60,533 nucleotides of DNA from an uncultured Collinsella sp. (GCA_900545745.1 URAD01000009.1:1-60533), one strand, 5' to 3'; shown: positions 24,480 to 33,703, counted from the first letter of the stretch. The notes: generated by a model from the letters alone, not told the origin. Program-made: numbers and translations.

Positions 24480-24574
24480 GAACATCCTCCTAAAATGCCC
24501 ACGCCGCCGAGCCTGGGGAGCTGGCGGCGGGGTCGCTTTGCACTCAGTCTTTCTATTGTATCCGCGCGCGCGGG

Positions 24575-25327
24575 CTAGAACGCAAACGCGGCCGCGATGT
24601 CGCAAGAAATCAGCAGGTCGGCATTTGCATCCTGATCGGTGGGAGCAAGGTTGCATATGGCCAGCGTATCGCCGGTAAAGTAACGCGTAAGGCCCGCCGC
24701 CGGATACACCACGAGCGAGGTCCCACCCGCAATGAGGGCATCGGCCGCGGCGATGGCGGCAACGGCACCGGTCAGCACATGCTCATCGAGCGGCTCCTCG
24801 TAGAGCACCACATCGGGCTTGATGCGCCCGCCGCACGCAGGACACACAGGCACGCCCGCGGCGTCCTCGTGCTCGCGCGAGCAAATCCACTCGGCGCTAT
24901 AGACCGCGCCGCACGACTGGCAAATGTTGCGATGGACCGATCCGTGCAGCTCGAACACGCGCTGCGAGCCGGCCGCCTGGTGCAGACCGTCGATATTTTG
25001 CGTCACCACGGCGTCGAGCTTGCCGGCGCGCTCCAGCTCGGCCAGCTTGGTGTGGCAGCGGTTGGGTTTAGCGTTAAGCGCGATCATCTTGGTGCGGTAA
25101 AAGTCGAAGAACTCCGCAGGATGTGCCTCGTAAAAGCTATGCGACAGCATGGTCTCGGGCGGATAGGCAAACTGCTGGTGATACAGGCCGTCCACGCTGC
25201 GGAAATCGGGGATGCCACTTGCCGTGGAAACACCAGCGCCGCCAAAGAAGACCACGCGCTTGTGGGTGTCAAACAGATCCGCCAGCGCGGCGGAGGCCTG
25301 CCTGGGGTCCGATATTGCCTGCGTCAT
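24575..25327 (-). CDS. Sir2-family NAD-dependent protein deacylase
   Basis: Sirtuin of 250 residues that removes acyl groups from lysines using NAD. It shows GAGVSTASGIPDFRS (NAD site), TQNIDGLHQAAGS (catalytic region) with the active-site His in ELHGSVH, and a zinc site with CQSCG and CPACGG. GGTSLVVYPAAGL closes the Rossmann fold. It lies 95 nt upstream of the folate fusion in the same direction and is divergent from the exonuclease gene. In bacteria it usually controls acetyl-CoA synthetase; targets here are unknown. Confidence 0.9.
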   Translation of the reverse strand: MTQAISDPRQASAALADLFDTHKRVVFFGGAGVSTASGIPDFRSVDGLYHQQFAYPPETMLSHSFYEAHPAEFFDFYRTKMIALNAKPNRCHTKLAELERAGKLDAVVTQNIDGLHQAAGSQRVFELHGSVHRNICQSCGAVYSAEWICSREHEDAAGVPVCPACGGRIKPDVVLYEEPLDEHVLTGAVAAIAAADALIAGGTSLVVYPAAGLTRYFTGDTLAICNLAPTDQDANADLLISCDIAAAFAF

Positions 25328-25463
25328 ATGAGTCCTCCGTCCTTGTTAGTCGGGCAGCGTTGAGCGACGTCCCAGCATGCGGCCTTTGGGTCAGCACGCG
25401 CGGTGCCCACCACCGCCCCTGTTGCGCTAATCTTAAGCCTGCCAACCCCGTCGAAAGGACACC

Positions 25464-26282
25464 ATGCCTCAGACTTACACTTTCGCCTCGTGGAACGTCA
25501 ACGGCCTGCGCGCCGTACTCAAAAAGGACCCGAGCTTTATCCAGATCGCGCAAGAACTCGACGTCGATATCCTGGCGCTGCAGGAGACCAAGCTGCAGGA
25601 GGGCCAGGTCGATATCGACCTGCCCGGCTATCACCAAACCTGGAGCTACGCCGAGCGCAAAGGCTATTCGGGCACCGCGGTCTTTAGCCGCCAGGAGCCG
25701 CTACGCGTGCTGCGCGCCGACGCGCTGCTGCCCTACGCCGGCGAGGGCGAGGCCGCCGAGCTCGTTGCCCAAGCCGCAACCGAGGGCCGCGTCTGTGCGC
25801 TCGAGTTCGACAAGTTTTGGTTTGTCGACGTCTATACGCCCAACGCGCAAAATGAGCTCGCGCGCATCGACGTGCGTATGGCCTGGGACGATGCCTATCG
25901 CGGCTTTTTGGGCGCGCTTGAGCACGAAACCGGCAAGCCCGTCGTAACCTGCGGCGACTTTAACGTGGCGCACGAAGAGATCGACCTTAAGAACCCCAAG
26001 TCCAACCGCGGCAACGCAGGCTTTTCGGACGAAGAGCGCGGTAAGTTTACCGAGCTGCTCAACGCCGGCTTTACCGATACCTGGCGCACGGCTAATCCGG
26101 ACGTTGAGGGCGTCTACAGCTGGTGGAGCTATCGCTTTAATGCCCGCAAGAACAACGCCGGCTGGCGCATCGACTACTTCCTGGTAAGCGACGCAATCGC
26201 CGCCAACGTTCGCGACACCGGCATCCGCGGCGACATCTTCGGCAGCGACCACTGCCCCGTCACCCTCACGCTAGAGCTCTAG
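25464..26282 (+). CDS. xth: exodeoxyribonuclease III / AP endonuclease
   Basis: Base-excision repair enzyme of the EEP family, 272 residues. Recognisable are SWNVNGLRAVL at the N-terminus, LQETKLQ with the metal-binding Glu, GYSGTAVFSR, GDFNVAHEEIDL, and the C-terminal WRIDYFLVS and GSDHCPVTL with the catalytic Asp-His pair. The length fits the family. ATG follows GAAAGGAC by 5 nt. It is a single gene, convergent with the ECF operon. Confidence 0.93.
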   Translation: MPQTYTFASWNVNGLRAVLKKDPSFIQIAQELDVDILALQETKLQEGQVDIDLPGYHQTWSYAERKGYSGTAVFSRQEPLRVLRADALLPYAGEGEAAELVAQAATEGRVCALEFDKFWFVDVYTPNAQNELARIDVRMAWDDAYRGFLGALEHETGKPVVTCGDFNVAHEEIDLKNPKSNRGNAGFSDEERGKFTELLNAGFTDTWRTANPDVEGVYSWWSYRFNARKNNAGWRIDYFLVSDAIAANVRDTGIRGDIFGSDHCPVTLTLEL

Positions 26283-26300
26283 CCCCAAGTAATTCCTCTA

Positions 26301-26407
26301 GGGGACAGAGGAAAACAGATCATGTGACCCCTCTCCCCCTATAAGGTGCGGTGGAATAGTTCCTGTTTGGGCAGCAAATAGCCAAAAACGAGAACCATTC
26401 CACCGCA
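26301..26407. repeat. GGGGACAG repeat followed by a hairpin
   Basis: GGGGACAGAGGAAAACAGAT (reverse-complement relative of the repeat at 2030-2056) is followed by an inverted repeat TGCGGTGGAATAGTTC (26347-26362) and its partner at 26392-26407 with one mismatch. It lies between two convergent genes and could serve as a bidirectional terminator. Confidence 0.6.
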
Positions 26408-26432
26408 AGTTCGTGAGGGAACGCGAAATGCC

Positions 26433-27146
26433 TTACAGCCCGTATTTCACGACGACACGGTTAATGCGACGGCACCAAGGCTTGTACAAGGCAGCCAAGA
26501 ACACGCAGGTCGCGAGGCCGTGTGTGATATCGAACGGCACTGCCGTGGCAAGACGTGCCATGGCACCCGCCCACGTGAGCGGTTGAACAAAACCGATAAT
26601 GTCGTAGGCGTTGATCACAACGCCGTACAGCAAACCCGAAGCAAAGCCGTAGGTCAGCAGCGCCGGCATACGCACGGTGCCATCGGCGCGATCAAAAGCG
26701 CCGGCATGCGCCAGCGCACCGCCAACGTATCCCACGAGCCCCCAGGCATACATCTGCCACGGCGTCCACATGCCCTGCCCAAAAAAGAAATTGCTGGTCA
26801 GCGCCGCCAACGCACCGACCATAAAGCCGTTACGACGACCGAGTGTCGCCCCGGCGATAATGGCGATGGCACTCACGGGTTTAAAGTCGGGAATGGGGCC
26901 AAACAAGATACGCCCCGCCGCGGCCAATGCTGCCAGAACCAGCGTGGGCATAATCTGGCGCAAACCCGGACGAGATGCCTCGTAACCCGCAAAGAACAGC
27001 GCGAGCACCAGCGCCACCACAACCAGCATGGCCAATGCTGCCTGCTCAACACCCGACAGCAACGCCGCAGCCATCACCGCCGGCACCGCCAACAACAGCG
27101 GGATCTCCAGTTTTGCAAGCAAGCGCGAGAAACGACAGTCCGTCAT
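26433..27146 (-). CDS. ECF transporter S component (substrate-binding membrane protein)
   Basis: About 237 residues with roughly six membrane helices. The segment PDFKPVSAIAIIAGATLGRR and FGQGMWTPWQMYAWGLVGYV are typical of actinobacterial S components that pair with an ECF module. The ATG at 27146 is chosen because it begins 4 nt after the ATPase stop; the longer reading frame overlaps the ATPase and has an odd N-terminus. Operon order is T-A-S. The vitamin or metal carried cannot be named; no riboswitch is visible upstream. Confidence 0.8.
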   Translation of the reverse strand: MTDCRFSRLLAKLEIPLLLAVPAVMAAALLSGVEQAALAMLVVVALVLALFFAGYEASRPGLRQIMPTLVLAALAAAGRILFGPIPDFKPVSAIAIIAGATLGRRNGFMVGALAALTSNFFFGQGMWTPWQMYAWGLVGYVGGALAHAGAFDRADGTVRMPALLTYGFASGLLYGVVINAYDIIGFVQPLTWAGAMARLATAVPFDITHGLATCVFLAALYKPWCRRINRVVVKYGL

Positions 27147-27150
27147 CCCA

Positions 27151-28794
27151 TCACGCCCTATAGAACACGTTGTCGGCAAAGAAGTCGGCCGGGGACTCCA
27201 TGCAGGCAATCTCGCCGTCAAACATCATGGCGACGTCGTCGGCTACCTGCTCGGCAAAATCCAGATCGTGCGTGGCCATAATGACGGTGCCGCCAGCCTT
27301 CGCATGGTCACGCAGGGCGCGGGCGATGATGCGGCGGCTCTCCAGGTCCAAGCCCTTCGTGGGCTCGTCAAGCAGCAGCAGCTCGGGGCCGATCAGCAGC
27401 AGCTTTGCCAGTGCGAGCAGCTGGCGCTGTCCGCCCGAGAGGTCGTAGGGGTGGCGCGTCTCCAGGCCGTCCAATCCCAGTTGCGCCGCACGCTCCCGCG
27501 CCAAGTTCTCGTCATATCCGCAGGTCGAAGCCCATTCTATCAGCTCATCGCGAACCGTCTCGGCAACCAGCAATGCTTTGGGATTCTGAGGCAGCAGCGC
27601 CGCCGAGGCCGCCCCGCGCACCATGCGGCCGCGCTGCAGCTTGGCGGTCTTCGCCAGCACCGAAAGCATTGTCGACTTGCCGCAGCCGTTACCGCCCGCA
27701 ACCGCATGCACCGCGCCAGCCGAAAACGACGCATCGAGCCCGCGCAGCACCCAACCGCCCGCGCGATCGTAGCGAAACCAGCTCCCTGCCAGGGTGGTAG
27801 CCGACCCAGCGTGCATTTTTTGGAGTATTCTGCTTCCATCCGTGCGCGGGAAGGCTTCCGAGCCGTTCTCGAGCGACGTTTGCGCCACAAATTCAGACGA
27901 TTTGTCCAATTCCGAACTTTTTTTCGCGCTCGATACGTCCCCGGGCGGCTCCAGAGAGCCCAAATTGTCCTCACGCCTGCTGAATACTCCTTTATTTGCA
28001 CATCGGATGGCACCCCACCCCAACATGTCATCGGACAACAGCGATTCTCGGCGTCCCAAAGAAGCCATATCCGCCACCTCGCGCACGCGACCGTCCTCAA
28101 TCCGGTACGCACACGTCGCGTATTCGAGCATTGGGCGCGGCTGATGCGTCGCCACAACAACCGTGCAGCCCAGCTCGCGATTCACGCGAAACAGCGCATG
28201 CAGAAAACTCTTCTCGGCAACGGGGTCGAGCTGAGACGTGGGCTCATCGAGCAGCAGCACGCGCGGGCGGAGCGCCAACACGGCGGCCAACGACAGCAGC
28301 TGCTTGCGACCACCCGAAAGCGTATCGGTATCGCGGTGGAGCCAATCCTCCAGCCCAAAGAAATAGCTGGTCTCAGCTACGCGACGGCGCATCTCATCAC
28401 GTGCTAGCCCCAAGTTTTCCAGGCCAAACGCCATCTCGTGCCACACGGTTTCGCACACGATCTGGTTCTCGGGATCCTGGAACACATAGCCCACGCGCTC
28501 CGCCGATGCCCGTACGTCCATGTCGGCAACGTTCTCGCCCAGCACGCTCAGTTCGCCAGCGCGCTCGCCCGTCGGCGCGATCTCGGGTTTGAGCAGCGAG
28601 AGTAGCGTCGACTTGCCCGAACCGGTACCGCCAACAAGCAGCGCAAACGCACCTTGGGAAACACGCCAATCAAGCCCCTCGAGCACCGGTGCCTCGGCCC
28701 CGGGATAGGCAAAACTAAGGCCCCGCACCTCAATCGCAGGCACATCGGAGCCGCACGCCCCGCCCGTTACCGAGCAGCTATCCAACCGAGCCAT
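27151..28794 (-). CDS. ECF transporter duplicated ATP-binding protein (EcfA-EcfA' fusion)
   Basis: Energises the ECF transporter. One 547-residue chain carries two ABC ATPase domains: the first (about 20-240) has GGTGSGKSTL, LSGGRKQLL and VLLLDEPTSQLDP; the second (about 325-540) has GGNGCGKSTM, LSGGQRQLL and LLLLDEPTKGLDL. The two are joined by a linker of about 80 polar residues. Many ECF systems encode these as separate EcfA1 and EcfA2; fusion is common in actinobacteria. Start and upstream stop share a base (TGATG). Confidence 0.92.
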   Translation of the reverse strand: MARLDSCSVTGGACGSDVPAIEVRGLSFAYPGAEAPVLEGLDWRVSQGAFALLVGGTGSGKSTLLSLLKPEIAPTGERAGELSVLGENVADMDVRASAERVGYVFQDPENQIVCETVWHEMAFGLENLGLARDEMRRRVAETSYFFGLEDWLHRDTDTLSGGRKQLLSLAAVLALRPRVLLLDEPTSQLDPVAEKSFLHALFRVNRELGCTVVVATHQPRPMLEYATCAYRIEDGRVREVADMASLGRRESLLSDDMLGWGAIRCANKGVFSRREDNLGSLEPPGDVSSAKKSSELDKSSEFVAQTSLENGSEAFPRTDGSRILQKMHAGSATTLAGSWFRYDRAGGWVLRGLDASFSAGAVHAVAGGNGCGKSTMLSVLAKTAKLQRGRMVRGAASAALLPQNPKALLVAETVRDELIEWASTCGYDENLARERAAQLGLDGLETRHPYDLSGGQRQLLALAKLLLIGPELLLLDEPTKGLDLESRRIIARALRDHAKAGGTVIMATHDLDFAEQVADDVAMMFDGEIACMESPADFFADNVFYRA

Positions 28795-29687
28795 CAGCCA
28801 AACCTCTTCTCATCAATCGCGTGCAACGCGCAAGGCAGCACCATCCAGGCAGCGTACACGACATAGCCCGGCCACGGCGCCGGCACCGAGAGCTGCGGAT
28901 AAAACGAATACTGCGTCGTCGCGGTCCACGCCACCGCCACCGCGGCAGCACCAAACAGCGCAAGCCCAACCAGCGCGGCAACGTCGCTGCGCCCCAGCCG
29001 ATACCGCGCATACGTCGTACGACGCGTCGCGGCGCCCCACCCGCGCGAGCGCATCGCGTCCGCGCGCTCCAACGAATCTTCCATGCCCCAGCCCATCAAT
29101 GCACTCGATGCCCGCAGGCGCGAGCGCACGGGGTCGGCCGGCGCGCGGCCCGGCACATCAATCGCATCCTGCACCGCCAGCACCGTACGGCCGCGGCGCA
29201 AAAACTGCGGGATAAGCCTCATGCACATCGAGATCATGAGCGCGATCACCGGTGCGGCGTTACCCAAAAGCGCGAGCACCTTGTCGTATTCGAGCATCGA
29301 CGCCGCGGCCTCAAACCACAGCACGCTCGCCACAAACAGCCCGCCCATGCACAGGCCGTATACCATGCTCTCCAGATACACCGCGCGCATGCCAATACGG
29401 AACAGCTCCGTCGAGCCCGAGGCACTAAACAGTGGATTGACCAGCGCGATAATCAAAATCACCGGCAGCTGCCAGCGAAGCGCCCCCAACGTGCGCGCAG
29501 CACCGCGCGTCGCAAGCCCGTACGCCAGCCCGCCCGCAAGCGACAGCGCGATCAGCACCGGCTGCATCGAGAACATGGTGAGCCCCAGCGTCAGCACTAT
29601 ATAGAGCGCCGGCACAGCTGGATGCGACATCGAGAATGCCGCGACGGGCTCGCCGCCAAACTCCTCTCGTATGTTGTCCACGGGCAC
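28794..29687 (-). CDS. ECF transporter transmembrane T component (CbiQ/EcfT family)
   Basis: Membrane scaffold that couples the ATPases to the S component. Several hydrophobic segments cover residues about 25-125 and 200-260. The coupling-helix type motif DAIDVPGRAPADPVRSRLRA and a second, Arg-rich AMRSRGWG (family A-R-G/S signature), are visible. I choose the GTG at 29687 (GAGGGG 6 nt upstream). An ATG at 29822 would add 45 Arg-rich residues and reach towards the divergent glmU promoter; a GTG two codons downstream is also possible. Confidence 0.8.
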   Translation of the reverse strand: MPVDNIREEFGGEPVAAFSMSHPAVPALYIVLTLGLTMFSMQPVLIALSLAGGLAYGLATRGAARTLGALRWQLPVILIIALVNPLFSASGSTELFRIGMRAVYLESMVYGLCMGGLFVASVLWFEAAASMLEYDKVLALLGNAAPVIALMISMCMRLIPQFLRRGRTVLAVQDAIDVPGRAPADPVRSRLRASSALMGWGMEDSLERADAMRSRGWGAATRRTTYARYRLGRSDVAALVGLALFGAAAVAVAWTATTQYSFYPQLSVPAPWPGYVVYAAWMVLPCALHAIDEKRFG

Positions 29688-29877
29688 CCCCGTCCCCTCG
29701 CTCAAACGACAGCTCCGCAGCACCGCCGCCATGCACGGCCAGTGCAAACGCCACGCCGGCGGCGCAAGCCTCAACCGCCGCAAACCAATCGCTACGCGCT
29801 CAACATATGCCTGCGGTATCATATTGCGCCGTGTATCGTTTCCAAACGCACGTCTCTATAACGTAACAGGAGATCAC

Positions 29878-31290
29878 ATGGACGCAACCGCAATTATCCT
29901 CGCTGCCGGCGAGGGCACCCGCATGAAGTCGAACCACTGTAAGGTTTCGCACAAGATCCTGGGCAAGCCCATGGTCCAGTGGATCGTCGACGCTACCATC
30001 AAGGCCGGCTGCAGCCGCGTCGTGGTCGTCATCGGCAGCCACGCCGACGAGATGCGCGCCCTGATCGACGGCGCCTACGCCAACAGCGCCACCAAAGTCG
30101 AGTGCGTTGAGCAGACCGAGCGCCTGGGCACCGGTCACGCCGTGAAGGTCGCGCTCGAGGCCTGCGGCATCACGCAAGGCCCCGTCGTCGTGCTCAACGG
30201 CGACCTGCCGCTCATCACCGCCGACACCGTCGCCAAGTTCGCGCAGACCGTCGCCACCGGCGAGCTCGCCTGCACCGTCATGACCATGACCCCGCCCGAC
30301 CCCTTCGGCTACGGCCGCATCAAGCTGGGTGCCGATGGTCAGATCGAGCGCATCATCGAGCAGAAGGACTGCACACCCGAGCAGGCCGCCACGCTGCTCG
30401 AGTGCAACGCCGGCTGCTACGCCTTCGACGGCGCGCAGCTCGCCGCGCACATTGACGAGATCGGCAACGACAACGCGCAGTCCGAGTACTATCTGCCCGA
30501 CATGCTCGAGATCCTCAAGGGCCACGGCCAGGCAGTCTCCATCTTCCACTGCGATGACTACCGCGACGGCCTGGGCGTCAACAGCCGCATCCAGCTCGCG
30601 CAGCTCACCGCCATCGCGCGCGACCGCATCAACGAGCACTGGATGGCCGAGGGCGTTACCTTCATCGACCCCACGCAGGCCTGGATCGGCCCCGACGCCA
30701 CCATCGGCCGCGACACCGCCGTGTGGCCGCAGACGCACCTGATCGGCCACGTCACCGTGGGCGAGGAGTGCCAGCTCGGCCCCAACAGCCGTCTCACCGA
30801 CACCACCGTCGGCAGCGGCTGCATCATCGATGAGACCATCGCCATCGAGGCCGTCATCGAGAACGGCGTCGACTGCGGCCCGCGCGCCTACCTGCGCCCG
30901 GGTACCCACATGCTCGACGGCTCCAAGGCCGGCACGCACGTGGAGATCAAGAAGTCCACGATCGGCGAGGGCTCCAAGGTGCCGCACCTGTCCTACATCG
31001 GCGACACGACCATGGGCTCCGGCGTCAACGTGGGCGCCGGCTCCATCACCTGCAACTACGACGGCGTACACAAGCACAAAACCGTCATCGGCAAGGATGC
31101 CTTCATCGGTTCCGATACCATGATGGTCGCGCCCGCCCAGATTGGCGACGGCGCGCTCGTGGCCGCCGGCTCCGTCATCACTGAGCCGGTCCCGGCAGAC
31201 GCACTCGGTCTGGGCCGCGCCCGTCAGGTAAATATTGAGGGCTGGGCCGCCGATTATCGCCGCCGCCTGCACGAGGACGACGAGGTATAA
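29878..31290 (+). CDS. glmU: bifunctional UDP-GlcNAc pyrophosphorylase / GlcN-1-P acetyltransferase
   Basis: Makes UDP-N-acetylglucosamine for cell wall. The N-terminal uridyltransferase has LAAGEGTRMKS and the sugar-binding NGDLPLI and YGRI segments. The C-terminal half is a left-handed beta helix of hexapeptide repeats with YLRPGTHMLDGSKAGTHVEI, NVGAGSITCNYDGVHKH and GSDTMMVAPAQIGDGALVAA. It has 470 residues. ATG 29878 has AGGAG 6 nt upstream; the frame extends further upstream but without coding character. A terminator follows. Confidence 0.95.
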   Translation: MDATAIILAAGEGTRMKSNHCKVSHKILGKPMVQWIVDATIKAGCSRVVVVIGSHADEMRALIDGAYANSATKVECVEQTERLGTGHAVKVALEACGITQGPVVVLNGDLPLITADTVAKFAQTVATGELACTVMTMTPPDPFGYGRIKLGADGQIERIIEQKDCTPEQAATLLECNAGCYAFDGAQLAAHIDEIGNDNAQSEYYLPDMLEILKGHGQAVSIFHCDDYRDGLGVNSRIQLAQLTAIARDRINEHWMAEGVTFIDPTQAWIGPDATIGRDTAVWPQTHLIGHVTVGEECQLGPNSRLTDTTVGSGCIIDETIAIEAVIENGVDCGPRAYLRPGTHMLDGSKAGTHVEIKKSTIGEGSKVPHLSYIGDTTMGSGVNVGAGSITCNYDGVHKHKTVIGKDAFIGSDTMMVAPAQIGDGALVAAGSVITEPVPADALGLGRARQVNIEGWAADYRRRLHEDDEV

Positions 31291-31307
31291 CGTTTTACCA
31301 AGCATCT

Positions 31308-31341
31308 AAGGAGCCGCTTCCGTGGGGACGGCTCCTTTTTC
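31308..31341 (+). terminator. terminator of glmU
   Basis: GGAGCCG and CGGCTCC form a stem followed by TTTTT, 18 nt after the stop codon. Confidence 0.9.
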
Positions 31342-31431
31342 TATGCTGACCTGCGCGGCCGGATGAGTGGTCGGTTCGTGTCCGTTGACGGTAAAGACGT
31401 TATCAAGACCCGATTAACCCCGCCGCGCGGT

Positions 31432-31437
31432 TACAAT
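31432..31437 (+). promoter_or_regulatory. putative -10 element of prs
   Basis: TACAAT in GCGGTTACAATGC, 44 nt before the prs start. The same eleven bases GCGGTTACAAT occur upstream of carA on the minus strand. No clear -35 box. Confidence 0.4.
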
Positions 31438-31481
31438 GCAACAAGGCATCTATATGGCATTCGATATAAAGGAGAAGGGTA

Positions 31482-32468
31482 ATGCCGATTAATGATCCCG
31501 AGAAGTCGGAGAATATGCGCAAGTCCATCCGCGTGTATTCCGGTTCCTCCAACCGTCCCCTCGCTCAGAAGATCGCTGAGTACCTTGGGGTCGAGCTTTC
31601 GGGCCTTACGCTAAAGCAGTTCGCCAATGGTGAGATTTACGCCCGCTACGACGAGACCGTCCGCGGCGCCGACGTCTTCCTGATTCAGTCCGTGGCCGGC
31701 GGCAACGTCAACGACATGCTCATGGAGCTGCTCATCGCCACCGACGCTGCCAAGCGCGCATCCGCCCGCTCCATCACCGCCGTCATCACCCACTACGGCT
31801 ATGCCCGCCAGGACCGCAAGGCCGGCCCGCGTGAGCCCATCACCGCCCGCCTCGTCGCCAACCTACTCGAGCGCGCCGGCGTCAACCGCATCATTACCCT
31901 CGACCTGCACCAGGGTCAGATCCAGGGCTTCTTTGATATCCCGGTTAACCACCTGTCCGCGCTGCCGCTGTTTGGCCAGTACTACAACGACATGCACTTC
32001 GACACCGACAACCTGGTTGTCGTCTCCCCCGACGTGGGTCGTGCCAAGGCCGCCAAAAAGCTGTCCGACATGCTCGGCTGCGACCTGGCCATCGCCCACA
32101 AGGGCCGTCCGCGCCACAACGCCGCCGAGGTCATGGGCATCATCGGTGACATCAAGGGCAAGACCTGCATCATCAATGACGACATGATCGACACCGCTGG
32201 CACCCTGTGCGCCAACGTCAAGGAGCTCAAGGCTATGGGCGCTGGCGATATCTACGTCTGCGCCACCCACGGTATCTTCTCCGGTCCGGCCATCGAGCGT
32301 CTGAACGACGCCCCGATCGTCGAGTGCCTCGTCACCGACGCCATTCCCGTCGAGGTCGGCGGCAAGATCAAGACCATCTCGGTCGCCGAGGAGTTCGCTC
32401 AGGCCATCTCCGCCGTTTACCACGAGGAGCCCGTCTCCACGCTCGTCGGCGGCGACTTCGCGCTGTAG
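31482..32468 (+). CDS. prs: ribose-phosphate pyrophosphokinase
   Basis: Makes PRPP from ribose 5-phosphate and ATP for purine, pyrimidine, histidine and NAD synthesis. Conserved segments are KQFANGEIYARYDETVRG, HYGYARQDRK (ATP loop with metal-binding His), DLHQGQIQGFF, VVSPDVGRAKAAKKL (flexible loop) and the PRPP loop DDMIDTAGTL. Length 328 aa is normal, with about ten extra N-terminal residues. ATG follows AAGGAGAAGGG. Confidence 0.96.
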   Translation: MPINDPEKSENMRKSIRVYSGSSNRPLAQKIAEYLGVELSGLTLKQFANGEIYARYDETVRGADVFLIQSVAGGNVNDMLMELLIATDAAKRASARSITAVITHYGYARQDRKAGPREPITARLVANLLERAGVNRIITLDLHQGQIQGFFDIPVNHLSALPLFGQYYNDMHFDTDNLVVVSPDVGRAKAAKKLSDMLGCDLAIAHKGRPRHNAAEVMGIIGDIKGKTCIINDDMIDTAGTLCANVKELKAMGAGDIYVCATHGIFSGPAIERLNDAPIVECLVTDAIPVEVGGKIKTISVAEEFAQAISAVYHEEPVSTLVGGDFAL

Positions 32469-32491
32469 CCGCTCGACCCTCGCATCCCTCC

Positions 32492-32596
32492 GGAAGCCCC
32501 GGACGCGCCTGCGGGGTTATCACGCGAACGTCCTCGCCGCTTTGCGGCTGCGGGATGTTCGCTTTGATAACCCCTCCCGGCGTGTCCGGGGCTTCC
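32492..32596. repeat. 105-nt imperfect inverted repeat
   Basis: GGAAGCCCCGGACGCGCC at the left end and GGCGTGTCCGGGGCTTCC at the right end start a long stem that continues with GGGGTTATCA and GCGAAC segments to a small loop near 32535-32550. It fills the prs-pth gap. It may terminate prs or form a stable RNA. Confidence 0.75.
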
Positions 32597-32712
32597 TGCT
32601 GTCTCGGGGCAGCTATTTTCTGAAATGACTTTGCTGCAACCTTTCCTCGCCTTCGGCGGGCGTGGTAGCCTTTGTCGTTGATTAAACTCTTATGTGTAAC
32701 GGAAGGACAAAT

Positions 32713-33342
32713 ATGGCAGCTGCACAGCCGCTTAAGATTCGCATGGTTGCCGGGCTTGGCAACCCGGGCGAGGAATATGCCGAGACCCGCCACAACGCCG
32801 GCTTTAAGGCAATCGACGAGCTGGCCCGTCAGGCCGGCGTCACGTACTGGAAAAACCAGGCCGGTGCCGAGGTCGCGCTCATCAACATCAACGATCCCGA
32901 GGAAGAGGGCGGCAAGCGCCAGATTGTGCTGGTCAAGCCGCAGTCGTACATGAATACCTCGGGCGGTCCCATCTCCAAGCTCTGCCGCGAGTACAAGATC
33001 AAGGCCGAGGAGCTGCTCGTCATCCACGACGAGCTCGATATTCCCGCCGGCGACGTGCGTGTTAAGGTGGGCGGAGGCCATGCCGGTCACAACGGCCTGC
33101 GCTCCATCATCGACAAGATGGGCAGCCGCGACTTTAGCCGTATCCGCACCGGCATCGGCAACCCTCCCGGCAAGATGGCCGTGGCAGACTACGTGCTCAA
33201 GCAGCTGCGCGCCCGCGAAGCCGAGGATTTCCAGGACACCTGCGCCCGCGCCGCAGATGCCGCCGGTCTGGCCATCGTCCACGGCGTAATCTACGCCCGC
33301 GATCACGTAAACGGCGCCGCTTCCGTCAACGGGAAGCACTAA
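32713..33342 (+). CDS. pth: peptidyl-tRNA hydrolase
   Basis: Releases peptides from peptidyl-tRNA dropped by ribosomes. Recognised by AGLGNPGEEYAETRHNAGF with the catalytic His, VKPQSYMNTSGGP, HDELDIPAGDVRVKVGGG and GHNGLRSI. From the ATG at 32713 the protein has 209 residues. That ATG has GGAAGGA 6 nt upstream, while an ATG at 32692 would place this site inside the gene. Confidence 0.95.
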   Translation: MAAAQPLKIRMVAGLGNPGEEYAETRHNAGFKAIDELARQAGVTYWKNQAGAEVALININDPEEEGGKRQIVLVKPQSYMNTSGGPISKLCREYKIKAEELLVIHDELDIPAGDVRVKVGGGHAGHNGLRSIIDKMGSRDFSRIRTGIGNPPGKMAVADYVLKQLRAREAEDFQDTCARAADAAGLAIVHGVIYARDHVNGAASVNGKH

Positions 33343-33343
33343 A

Positions 33344-33543
33344 ACCTACCATTTAGGGACAGGTTTATTTTGGCAGCTTTTATCTGCGGAAACGCCGCAG
33401 TCGATACATCGCAATAAACATGCTGCCACCATACATGCATAACGCCCCAAAGGGGGCCGGCCTCAACGAAGCGCGAGGCCGGCCCCCTTTGCCGTTTTGC
33501 CTGATAAAACCGACCAAAATAAACCTGTCCCTTTTTGGCAGGT
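33344..33543. repeat. paired GGGACAGG repeats enclosing a GC-rich terminator hairpin
   Basis: The left copy (33344-33373) with AGGGACAGGTTTATTTTGG and the right copy (33512-33543) are inverted relatives. Between them, 33449-33464 and 33475-33490 form a perfect 16-bp stem AAAGGGGGCCGGCCTC with 10-nt loop. A further relative of the right copy is at 44477-44519. No gene lies in the 360-nt gap before nfnA. Confidence 0.75.
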
Positions 33544-33592
33544 CACTTTTCCCGCCTGCCAAAGATACACGTAAGCGACATTGCCATGAGGG

Positions 33593-33598
33593 TATAAT
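33593..33598 (+). promoter_or_regulatory. putative -10 element of the nfnA-nfnB operon
   Basis: A consensus TATAAT in GAGGGTATAATTTG, 105 nt upstream of the nfnA start. The -35 is unclear. The leader between it and the gene has no recognised riboswitch. Confidence 0.4.
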
Positions 33599-33703
33599 TT
33601 GCACCGTATGTCTGCACAACGCCTGTGCGCGTACGGTTTTATTCGGGCTACCGTCCATTTCCGTGGAGGCACGGTTCGGCGGCCCTAACAAGAGAGGGGT
33701 TCT

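Noticed and set aside
29800..31305. Open frame on the minus strand over glmU
   Set aside because: Mirror of glmU codons; Asp/Val/Gly-rich without any family motif.
33344..33700. T-box or other riboswitch upstream of nfnA
   Set aside because: The structure is explained by inverted GGGACAG repeats and a terminator; no T-box sequence or known aptamer core is seen.
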